A stretch of DNA of 9,693 bases from Moraxellaceae bacterium. GTDB lineage: Bacteria > Pseudomonadota > Gammaproteobacteria > Pseudomonadales > Moraxellaceae. Positions within the stretch are counted from its first letter, which is position 1. Every line of letters starts with the position of its first letter. The notes under the pieces were generated by a model. It ran no database searches, was not told the origin of the DNA, and was given only the letters and a program-made list of their open reading frames with translations. Positions 1-4,544 of the stretch are shown piece by piece. Location of the stretch: positions 33,085 through 42,777 of the forward strand of contig DPJB01000006.1 in assembly GCA_003543245.1 (NCBI GenBank). The letters run 5' to 3'. A program made the position numbers and the translations under genes.

Positions 1-131
1 CACCAGGTGCCGCCCATGAAGTCGCGGCGCTCCAGCAAGCAGAAGTCGGTGATACCGCGCTGTAGCAGGTTGATGGCCGCACACTGCCCACCAAAACCAC
101 TGCCAATGATGATGATGTCGAAATCCTGCAT
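1..131 (-). CDS. Flavin-containing / Baeyer-Villiger-type monooxygenase, N-terminal fragment
   Basis: Only the first 43 codons are present; the rest lies beyond the left edge. The protein opens with a short beta strand (DFDIIIIG) followed by an FAD-binding Rossmann fingerprint GSGFGG (G10, G12, G15). An acidic residue after the second strand (LLERR, E34) would bind the FAD ribose, and the FMGGTW segment (38-43) is typical of Baeyer-Villiger monooxygenases and related class B flavoenzymes. These use NADPH and O2 to turn ketones into esters or lactones, or to oxidise heteroatoms, in the cytoplasm. The ATG at 131-129 is chosen because the Rossmann strand begins three residues later, as usual for the family. 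The gene is divergent from a TetR regulator and its promoter region carries two palindromic operators, so repression by that regulator is inferred. The substrate cannot be told from this fragment. A different class B flavin monooxygenase is the main alternative. Confidence 0.85.
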   Translation of the reverse strand, partial: MQDFDIIIIGSGFGGQCAAINLLQRGITDFCLLERRDFMGGTW

Positions 132-170
132 ATGCCCCCCGGTTGCTGTCTGTCCTGCCGCCGACCAATC

Positions 171-188
171 TGACGACAACTGTCGTCA
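171..188. promoter_or_regulatory. Operator 1: perfect 18-bp palindrome, probable TetR site
   Basis: TGACGACA-AC-TGTCGTCA has two perfect 8-bp inverted arms around a 2-bp centre. It sits between the monooxygenase and the TetR regulator, just downstream of the predicted monooxygenase -10 box. Size and symmetry fit a TetR dimer site. A second copy begins 27 bp further on. Confidence 0.75.
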
Positions 189-216
189 ATATAGTTCTGA
201 CGACGATTGTCATCAA
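188..216 (-). promoter_or_regulatory. Predicted sigma-70 promoter of the monooxygenase gene
   Basis: On the minus strand a -35 box TTGATG (216-211, 4 of 6 consensus bases) is separated by exactly 17 bp from a -10 box TATATT (193-188, 5 of 6). Transcription would start near 181 and leave a leader of about 50 nt. One palindrome (198-215) fills the spacer and the other (171-188) covers the predicted start site, an arrangement expected for steric repression. This is a reading by eye; no mapped start is known. Confidence 0.6.
198..215. promoter_or_regulatory. Operator 2: imperfect 18-bp palindrome, probable TetR site
   Basis: TGACGACG-AT-TGTCATCA shares the arms of operator 1 with one substitution in the left arm and one in the right. 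It overlaps the -35 box predicted for the regulator and fills the spacer of the monooxygenase promoter, so one bound repressor could shut both directions, including the regulator's own gene. The weaker symmetry suggests lower affinity than operator 1. Confidence 0.7.
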
Positions 217-235
217 TTACTTTCCGTCGGATACT
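207..235 (+). promoter_or_regulatory. Predicted sigma-70 promoter of the TetR regulator gene
   Basis: The -35 box TTGTCA (207-212, 5 of 6) and -10 box GATACT (230-235, 4 of 6) have a 17-bp spacer. The start would fall near 242, giving a leader of about 36 nt before the ATG at 278. The -35 box lies inside operator 2, so autorepression is expected. Confidence 0.5.
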
Positions 236-277
236 TGAACGGACCGCTCTACCGGAGCCGGCAATCCCGAGTCAGGC

Positions 278-946
278 ATGAAAGAACAGCGCACAGGGCG
301 AACGCCACAACGGACCTATGGCGGCGAATCGCCAGAAGAACGCATGGTCCGGCGCCGGGCGAGCTTCATCGCGGCCGGCCGGGTGCTGTTCAGCCAGATC
401 GGCTACCGCAAGACCACCATGCGCGGCCTGTGCGCCGAGGCCGGGCTGACAGACCGCTACTTCTACGAGTCCTTCGAGACCATTGAGGACCTGCTGGTGG
501 CGGTATATGAGGAGTTGATGGGGGAAATGCAGGGGCATATTGTGGCTGCCCTGCAGGTGGCCGGCCCCGGTCGGGATGCCGACGCCCTCATTGACATCGG
601 CCTGGACGCCTTCTTCCGGCAAGTCGAGGACACTGCAGCCGCCCGCGTGATCTGGCTGGAAGTACTGGGGGTGAGTCCACGCGTGGACCAGGTGTACAAC
701 CATGGCATCCGCGGCTTTGCGGAATTCATTCTTGTGATGAGCCGCACGATAGCCCCGCACTGGCCCGTCTCTGACGAGATTGCCCGCGTGGTCGCGATGG
801 GCATGATTGGCGCCGCCAGCGAGGCCGCCAAAGATTGGTTGATGAGCGGCTACCAGCAGCCACGCGCGCATCTGGTGCAAGGCATCGCGATGGTCTTCAA
901 GGGCATCCTGCTGATCGCGAAGGCATCCCCTCCCCCGGCGGCCTGA
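278..946 (+). CDS. TetR/AcrR-family transcriptional regulator
   Basis: This 222-aa protein has the usual TetR length and layout: an N-terminal helix-turn-helix domain (about residues 23-75) and a helical ligand and dimer domain after it. The HTH is plain in TTMRGLCAEAGLTDRYFYESF-like sequence at 46-66, with AGLTDRYFYESF being the recognition region of one TetR subgroup. The segment RTYGGESPEER (12-22) before the first helix is also typical of that subgroup. This supports a start at or near 278 rather than the ATG at 344, although the ribosome binding site before 278 is weak. The gene is divergent from a flavin monooxygenase, with two matching palindromes between them. It therefore most likely represses both itself and the monooxygenase until a small ligand, perhaps a ketone or hydrophobic compound, releases it. 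The ligand is not deducible. The family call is very secure; the target is inferred from position. Confidence 0.93.
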   Translation: MKEQRTGRTPQRTYGGESPEERMVRRRASFIAAGRVLFSQIGYRKTTMRGLCAEAGLTDRYFYESFETIEDLLVAVYEELMGEMQGHIVAALQVAGPGRDADALIDIGLDAFFRQVEDTAAARVIWLEVLGVSPRVDQVYNHGIRGFAEFILVMSRTIAPHWPVSDEIARVVAMGMIGAASEAAKDWLMSGYQQPRAHLVQGIAMVFKGILLIAKASPPPAA

Positions 947-1074
947 CCATTACCCGCTGACCACCTGAACCGCCAACACCACCTGTCGTCGTGCTTCGGC
1001 CTGTGTGCTCGCGCCATTGCCAGGAACGGTACAACCGGACTACAACCGCAACTCTCCTGCCGACGACCACGCCC

Positions 1075-1308
1075 ATGCGCCACCCGGCCCTGCCCGTGAT
1101 TGACCCTGACCGCTGCACAGGTTGCGGGCGCTGTGTAGCCGCGTGCCCGGAACAGGCGCTATGGCTGGAGACTGAAAAGCCCAACGGTTTTGGTGACAAG
1201 CATGCCGTCCTGCATGACATGCCGGGGTGCACGGGGTGTGCGAAGTGCGTGGTGATCTGTCCGTTTGATGCGATTGCAATGTCGCGCACGCGCCACCCTG
1301 AGCAATGA
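1075..1308 (+). CDS. Small 2x[4Fe-4S] ferredoxin
   Basis: The 77-aa product carries two complete iron-sulfur motifs of the form CxxCxxCxxxCP: C14, C17, C20, C24 (CTGCGRCVAACP) and C52, C55, C58, C62 (CTGCAKCVVICP). As in other bacterial-type ferredoxins, each set supplies three cysteines to one cubane and the fourth to the other. It would be a cytoplasmic low-potential electron carrier. The two motifs are separated by a 27-residue insert (25-51), longer than in clostridial ferredoxins and closer to proteobacterial YfhL-like forms. The open frame extends upstream to an ATG at 991, but those 28 residues (rich in T, R and C) look non-coding, so the start at 1075, just before the first motif, is preferred. 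No clear Shine-Dalgarno precedes it. It stands alone, with no oxidoreductase partner in the window; service to the nearby monooxygenase is unlikely because such enzymes use NADPH directly. Confidence 0.85.
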   Translation: MRHPALPVIDPDRCTGCGRCVAACPEQALWLETEKPNGFGDKHAVLHDMPGCTGCAKCVVICPFDAIAMSRTRHPEQ

Positions 1309-1331
1309 GCTGACAAAGTGCCGCAAACCTC

Positions 1332-1347
1332 CAAACAGCATTGTTTG
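1332..1347. repeat. 16-bp palindrome CAAACA-GCAT-TGTTTG
   Basis: Two perfect 6-bp arms surround a 4-bp centre, in the gap between the ferredoxin stop codon and the Sel1-repeat gene. It could be an operator for the downstream operon or a weak hairpin. It is too short and AT-rich to be a convincing terminator and no T-run follows. No convincing promoter boxes were found around it. Confidence 0.35.
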
Positions 1348-1406
1348 CGACATGACCTGCCCCGTCATCCCCCGGGAACATCTGGGCATCACCCCCCGTA
1401 AACACG

Positions 1407-1454
1407 GGATGGCTCCGGCAACGCAGCCGCGGTAATGTCTGTAGAAAGCCATCC
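1407..1454 (+). promoter_or_regulatory. Potential leader hairpin before the Sel1/LamG operon, with 16S 530-loop-like core
   Basis: GGATGGCT (1407-1414) can pair perfectly with AGCCATCC (1447-1454), closing a 32-nt loop that can itself pair CCG with CGG. The stem ends five nucleotides before the ribosome binding site TGGAGGA (1459-1465) of the next gene, so folding could affect translation. The loop contains GCAGCCGCGGTAAT (1423-1436), identical to the core of the 530 loop of bacterial 16S rRNA, and CTCCG lies at the same distance upstream (1413-1417) as in 16S rRNA. The pairing partner CGGAG of the real rRNA helix is absent. Whether this region is transcribed is not shown; a regulatory role is a guess. 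Confidence 0.35.
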
Positions 1455-1468
1455 AGCGTGGAGGACCC

Positions 1469-2314
1469 ATGCGCCGTCTGAGTTCCTTGTTGCCAACCCT
1501 GTTGCTACCCTTGCTGTTTGCGCCCGCCGCGCATGCCGACCGCGCCGGCGATCTCATGCTGCAGGAAGCCCTGCTGCGCCAGTACTCTACGGCCGAGGCG
1601 GAACAGCGTTACGAGGCCTATCGCAAGAATCCGGATGCTGCCACGCAGGCGCTCGGCAGCGGCATGAGCAACCTGGTCGGGCGCATGTACCAGCGCAGCC
1701 AGGAACGTGTTGCTGCCGCCAATGCCGTGCAGGAAACGCGCGACCGCTTCTGGCAGGCCGTGCTCGACGGCAAGGACATCCAGATCCGCAACGCCGATGA
1801 CCGCCGCCTGCTGGTGCAGTTGCTGGAAGGCAAATCCAACGAAGGCTACTGGCCGGCCACGCAACGTCTGGTCGAGTACGCGCTTTGGCTGCGCCCGGGT
1901 TCGGATGCGGTGTTCGAGCAGCCCATGGAGCCACAGGCAGCGCTGCTGCTGCGGCGCGCGGCCTATGGCACCGAGGGCAACTACGAATACTGGGCCACCG
2001 GCATGCTGGCCAAGCTCTACCTGGTCGGCCGTGGCGTGCCGCGCGACGAGGAAGAAGCACTGCGCCTGTTCACCCTCTGCGCCCAGGGCGTCGGCCAGGT
2101 GCAGCATCAGGACGCCCGCGGCGGCCTCGAGGACAAGCCTGCCATCCGGGCGCGCTGCGGTTTCAATGCTGCCCGCATGTGGGAGAAGGGTTGGGGCGTG
2201 GATGCGGACAAGGCGACGGCCGACAAGCTGCGCCAGGACGCCACTGCCCACTACAACAAGATGAACAAGACCCAGCTGACCGTGGCGCAAGTCGAGGAGA
2301 CCATCCGGCCATGA
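1469..2314 (+). CDS. Exported Sel1-like repeat protein, function unknown
   Basis: The 281-aa product begins with a clear Sec signal peptide: RR, a leucine-rich stretch, then AHA before the likely cleavage after A23. It is therefore probably periplasmic. The mature part is mostly helical. Residues about 157-206 (AALLLRRAAYG ... GMLAKLYLVGRGVPRDEEEALRLF) match a Sel1-like repeat, a TPR-related helical hairpin, and a second weaker copy lies at about 228-258 (AARMWEKGWGVDADKA). Such repeats normally mediate protein contacts. The start is well supported by TGGAGGA four nucleotides upstream of the ATG. The stop overlaps the start of the next gene (ATGA), so the two are translationally coupled and the partner is the obvious candidate for interaction. 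Residues 24-150 resemble nothing I recognise. The Sel1 assignment is fairly secure; the cellular role is not known. Confidence 0.85.
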   Translation: MRRLSSLLPTLLLPLLFAPAAHADRAGDLMLQEALLRQYSTAEAEQRYEAYRKNPDAATQALGSGMSNLVGRMYQRSQERVAAANAVQETRDRFWQAVLDGKDIQIRNADDRRLLVQLLEGKSNEGYWPATQRLVEYALWLRPGSDAVFEQPMEPQAALLLRRAAYGTEGNYEYWATGMLAKLYLVGRGVPRDEEEALRLFTLCAQGVGQVQHQDARGGLEDKPAIRARCGFNAARMWEKGWGVDADKATADKLRQDATAHYNKMNKTQLTVAQVEETIRP

Positions 2315-3594
2315 AGACCTCCCTCCATTGCCGTGCCCGCCTGCTGGCCACTGCCGCCCTGCTGCTTTGCACCGGCGCCTGGGCCGCCGACCCCAGCCTG
2401 CGCTTTGACGACAACTTTTCCACGCCCGGCAACTGGGCCGACTTCAGCAAGCCCCAGGGCACGTTGGCCGTGAGCGATGGCCTGCTCAAGGTCACCCGGG
2501 GCGAGGGAAAATACCTGGTGGCCGAGCAGCCCGTCAGCGTGCGCCCGGCGGCACGCTGGCGCGCCACCGTCGATTTGAACTTCACGGACTACGCGGCCGA
2601 CGACAAGAAGGCGCGCGGCGGCATCAGCCTGAGCGGCCCGCTGGGTGACGGCTTCTATGTGCTGCTGGACCCGGAAGGCGACGTGGCGGTGCGGTATTTC
2701 AACGGCACGACCTGGGTGGACAAGAACCCCCTGCCCTATACGCGCGCCACGGCGGCGAAGCTTGGCAAGAACGCCCGCAACACGCTTTCCATCGAGCGCG
2801 AGTCCGGCCACTTCCGCATCTACGTCAACGGCGTACATGTGGGGCGCACGCGCATCATCGACTTCACCCCGCGCCAGGTCGGCATCGTGCTGGCCTCGGC
2901 CACTACGCTCACCGCAGAGTTCGACAACCTGCGCTTGGACGAGCTCGGCATCGACTCGCGTTTCTCGCGCCTGATCAACAATGACGGCACGCCCGGCGCC
3001 AACAACCTGCTGATCGACAACTTCGACCGCAAGCGCGGCCAGAAGGAAACCTGGCTGGTGTTCGACGACGAGAACCGGAAAGCCGAAGTGCGCGACGGCC
3101 GCTACTTCCTGACCAGCAAGAAGGAAAACAAGGCCACCTGGAGCTACAGCAGCGCCGCCGGCGCCCGCAGCCAGCTCGACGACTACACGGGGTCGTACGC
3201 CGGCTACCAGATCAGCGCGGTGATTGCCTCGGAAGCCGGCGACGATGAATCCGCCCGCGGCATAATGGCGCTCGGCAAAGCGGCCGAAGGCGACCGCTAT
3301 CCGCCCTATGTGGTGCTACAGGTGTCAGGCAAGCACTTCAAGGTCGTCCACTCCGACGGCGCCGGCACTGACCACAAGCTGGTGGGCTGGACCGAGACGC
3401 CCTCGCTGGATCCCAAGGGCCCCAACCGCCTCAACCTTACCGAGACGGGGGACGGGCGCCTGCTGGTCTTCATCAACTCCGACTACCAGATGACGGTGCC
3501 GATGCCGCAGGGCTTCCGGATGACGGAACCGGGCGTGTACGTTGCCGGGCCGCAGACCATCTCGGTGGACGAGTTTTACGCGCGGGAAATCTGA
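2311..3594 (+). CDS. Exported protein with two concanavalin A-like (LamG/DUF1080-like) domains
   Basis: The product is 427 aa with a Sec signal peptide (R8-R10, hydrophobic 11-22, cleavage after AWA, residue 25). The rest falls into two similar beta-rich halves. The first (about 28-215) opens with FDDNFSTPGNW and closes with EFDNLRLDEL; the second (about 231-427) opens with LLIDNFDR...W and closes with SVDEFYAREI. A DNF...W opening, alternating strands with GFYVLLDPEG / YPPYVVLQVSG and RIYVNGV / LVFINSD edges, and a closing DN/DEF strand are typical of the concanavalin A-like lectin/glucanase fold, as in LamG and 3-keto-disaccharide hydrolase domains. Such domains bind or cleave glycans. No catalytic pair can be assigned by eye, so a binding role is as likely as an enzymatic one. 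The ATG overlaps the stop of the Sel1 gene. The frame is open upstream to 1885, but that part is the shifted frame of the preceding gene. Confidence 0.8.
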   Translation: MKTSLHCRARLLATAALLLCTGAWAADPSLRFDDNFSTPGNWADFSKPQGTLAVSDGLLKVTRGEGKYLVAEQPVSVRPAARWRATVDLNFTDYAADDKKARGGISLSGPLGDGFYVLLDPEGDVAVRYFNGTTWVDKNPLPYTRATAAKLGKNARNTLSIERESGHFRIYVNGVHVGRTRIIDFTPRQVGIVLASATTLTAEFDNLRLDELGIDSRFSRLINNDGTPGANNLLIDNFDRKRGQKETWLVFDDENRKAEVRDGRYFLTSKKENKATWSYSSAAGARSQLDDYTGSYAGYQISAVIASEAGDDESARGIMALGKAAEGDRYPPYVVLQVSGKHFKVVHSDGAGTDHKLVGWTETPSLDPKGPNRLNLTETGDGRLLVFINSDYQMTVPMPQGFRMTEPGVYVAGPQTISVDEFYAREI

Positions 3595-3609
3595 CACCCG
3601 TCACCAACC

Positions 3610-3649
3610 TGAAACAGAAAGGCCACCTTGCGGTGGCCTTTCTGTTTCA
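3610..3649. terminator. Strong, probably bidirectional Rho-independent terminator
   Basis: A perfect 18-bp stem (3610-3627 with 3632-3649) closes a TTGC tetraloop 15 nt after the stop of the LamG-type gene. The core is GGCCACC/GGTGGCC and the outer stem has A-rich and T-rich arms (GAAACAGAAA / TTTCTGTTTC), so the descending arm supplies U-rich RNA on either strand. It lies between convergent genes and would also end transcription of the patatin remnant. Confidence 0.9.
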
Positions 3650-3683
3650 ATCGTTCCGGCAACGCAGCGTCTGCATCACCGCA

Positions 3684-4239
3684 TCAGAACGAGTGCCCCA
3701 ACTGGAAGTGCACCGCGCTGCGGCCATGCTCGGACACGCTCCCCGTCAGCACCACGGGGCCAATGGGTGTCGACAGGCCGGCAAAAAGGGAGGCCGTGGG
3801 CCAGAGGTCCGTCCCGACCATGTCCGAGGCGTTACCGTTCCAGGCACCGCCATACTCCAGCGCTCCACCGAAATACAGGGGCACCAGTGATTTTTCCCTT
3901 GTCATCCACCACGTTGCGACACGGGCAAATGCCGCGTTGTCTCCGCTCAGCTCGCCATCAGCAAAGGCCGCCATCTCAAACGAACCGCCCAGTTGGGCAG
4001 GCTCAAGGAGTATCCCACCACGACATCCACCGGGATTCCCATCTCTTCAATGACCTTGAGCACCCCCAGATGTGCCGCACCACGTGCCCCCCCCCCGACA
4101 GCACAAGACCGATGACAGGCCTGTCGCCAACGGCTTTCCTGTCTATCGCAACAGGGCACTGCTCTGCTGCCTGTAGCGCAACAGGCAATAATCCGGGACA
4201 CACAAATCCGCAAGCAATCCGGCGAACGAGTCGATGCAT
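3684..4239 (-). pseudogene. Decayed PlpD-like patatin phospholipase (frameshifted and internally deleted)
   Basis: Reading leftward from the ATG at 4239-4237, which is preceded by a good GGAGG, there is a signal peptide (MHRLVRRIACGFVCPGLLPV...LQAAE) and then RPVIGLVLSGGG, the oxyanion-hole start of a patatin domain. The reading frame breaks in a run of ten G (C10 at 4087-4096 on the plus strand). Adding one G restores GGGARGAAHLGVLKVIEEMGIPVDVVVG, the family continuation. The expected GTSMG nucleophile motif is absent. Around 4000-4016 the sequence jumps, in a third frame, to LLEPAQLGGSFEMAAFADGE and a C-terminal stretch ending STPIGPVVLTGSVSEHGRSAVHFQLGHSF, typical of the outer-membrane barrel end of PlpD-like proteins. 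The remnant is about 556 bp, where intact relatives usually exceed 2 kb. Catalytic Ser and Asp are missing, so no active enzyme can be made. The frameshift alone could be a sequencing error in the homopolymer; the deletion could not. Confidence 0.88.
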
Positions 4240-4307
4240 GACAGAGCCTCCAGGCCCGATAAGATAATGAGTACGTGTGCGGCCAGACATCAGCGTAACC
4301 GGATAAA

Positions 4308-4352
4308 CCGGTCGTGCCACGCTGAAAGAAAAACAGCCCGGTAGTGCCACGC
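4308..4352. repeat. 15-bp direct repeat pair, 30-bp period
   Basis: CCGGTCGTGCCACGC (4308-4322) and CCGGTAGTGCCACGC (4338-4352) differ at one base and lie exactly 30 bp apart, close to three helical turns. They are upstream of both the patatin remnant and the MscS-type gene. Paired activator or repressor sites are one reading; a short tandem duplication that has since diverged is another. Confidence 0.5.
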
Positions 4353-4357
4353 ACAAC

Positions 4358-4385
4358 CGGGACTCATTCCAGAGGATGAGTCCCG
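4358..4385. repeat. 10-bp perfect inverted repeat, possible operator or hairpin
   Basis: CGGGACTCAT (4358-4367) pairs perfectly with ATGAGTCCCG (4376-4385) across the 8-nt centre TCCAGAGG. No T-run follows on either strand, so it is unlikely to be a terminator. It starts 6 bp after the second direct repeat, in the spacer between divergent genes, which suggests a protein-binding site. Confidence 0.5.
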
Positions 4386-4544
4386 CCAAAGAACCGCAAC
4401 CGTCAACCTGCACCATTGCATCAATTGATCGCCGTTATTTTGACTACTGCATGACGCATCAATGACAAGGATCGCTTTGCCGGCGGACGATTCTGATTTA
4501 CAACAGCAAGTAGCTGATGCCGCATTGCCCCTGCGGGAGTCATC

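Larger units (their letters stand above)
4240..4544. other. 305-bp intergenic region between the patatin remnant and the MscS-type gene
   Basis: I see no convincing gene here. Open frames continue from both sides, but the upstream extension of the patatin frame lacks coding character before its signal peptide. The region holds a 15-bp direct repeat pair (4308-4322, 4338-4352), a 10-bp inverted repeat (4358-4385) and a 10-bp palindrome ATCAATTGAT (4420-4429). The octamer GCATCAAT occurs at 4418-4425 and again at 4456-4463. The best plus-strand promoter candidate, TTGCCG (4477-4482), 16 bp, TACAAC (4499-4504), is weak. Divergent promoters presumably lie here. Confidence 0.5.

Noticed and set aside
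7..486. 159-codon plus-strand open frame
   Set aside because: It runs antisense to the monooxygenase start, through the operator region and into the TetR gene in another frame; its protein is rich in R, H, P and C with no recognisable domain.
991..1074. N-terminal extension of the ferredoxin
   Set aside because: The 28 extra residues lack any resemblance to ferredoxins and have non-coding composition; the ATG at 1075 sits at the normal distance from the first cluster motif.
1423..1436. Fragment of a 16S rRNA gene
   Set aside because: Only 14 nt plus CTCCG match; the flanks do not, and the helix partner CGGAG is missing, so it is not an rRNA gene or a remnant that can be shown.
1885..2310. 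142-codon upstream extension of the LamG-type gene
   Set aside because: This part is the shifted frame of the Sel1-repeat gene, and a clear signal peptide begins at 2311.
3542..4267. 241-codon plus-strand open frame
   Set aside because: It crosses the terminator and is antisense to the patatin remnant; composition is proline, arginine and histidine rich with no domain.
4003..4416. Longer patatin start at 4416 (59 extra residues)
   Set aside because: The signal peptide and a good GGAGG support the ATG at 4239; the extension would place the signal peptide internally.
4440..4468. Promoter candidate with TTGACT -35 box before the MscS-type gene
   Set aside because: The -35 box is good (5 of 6), but no acceptable -10 box lies 16-18 bp downstream.
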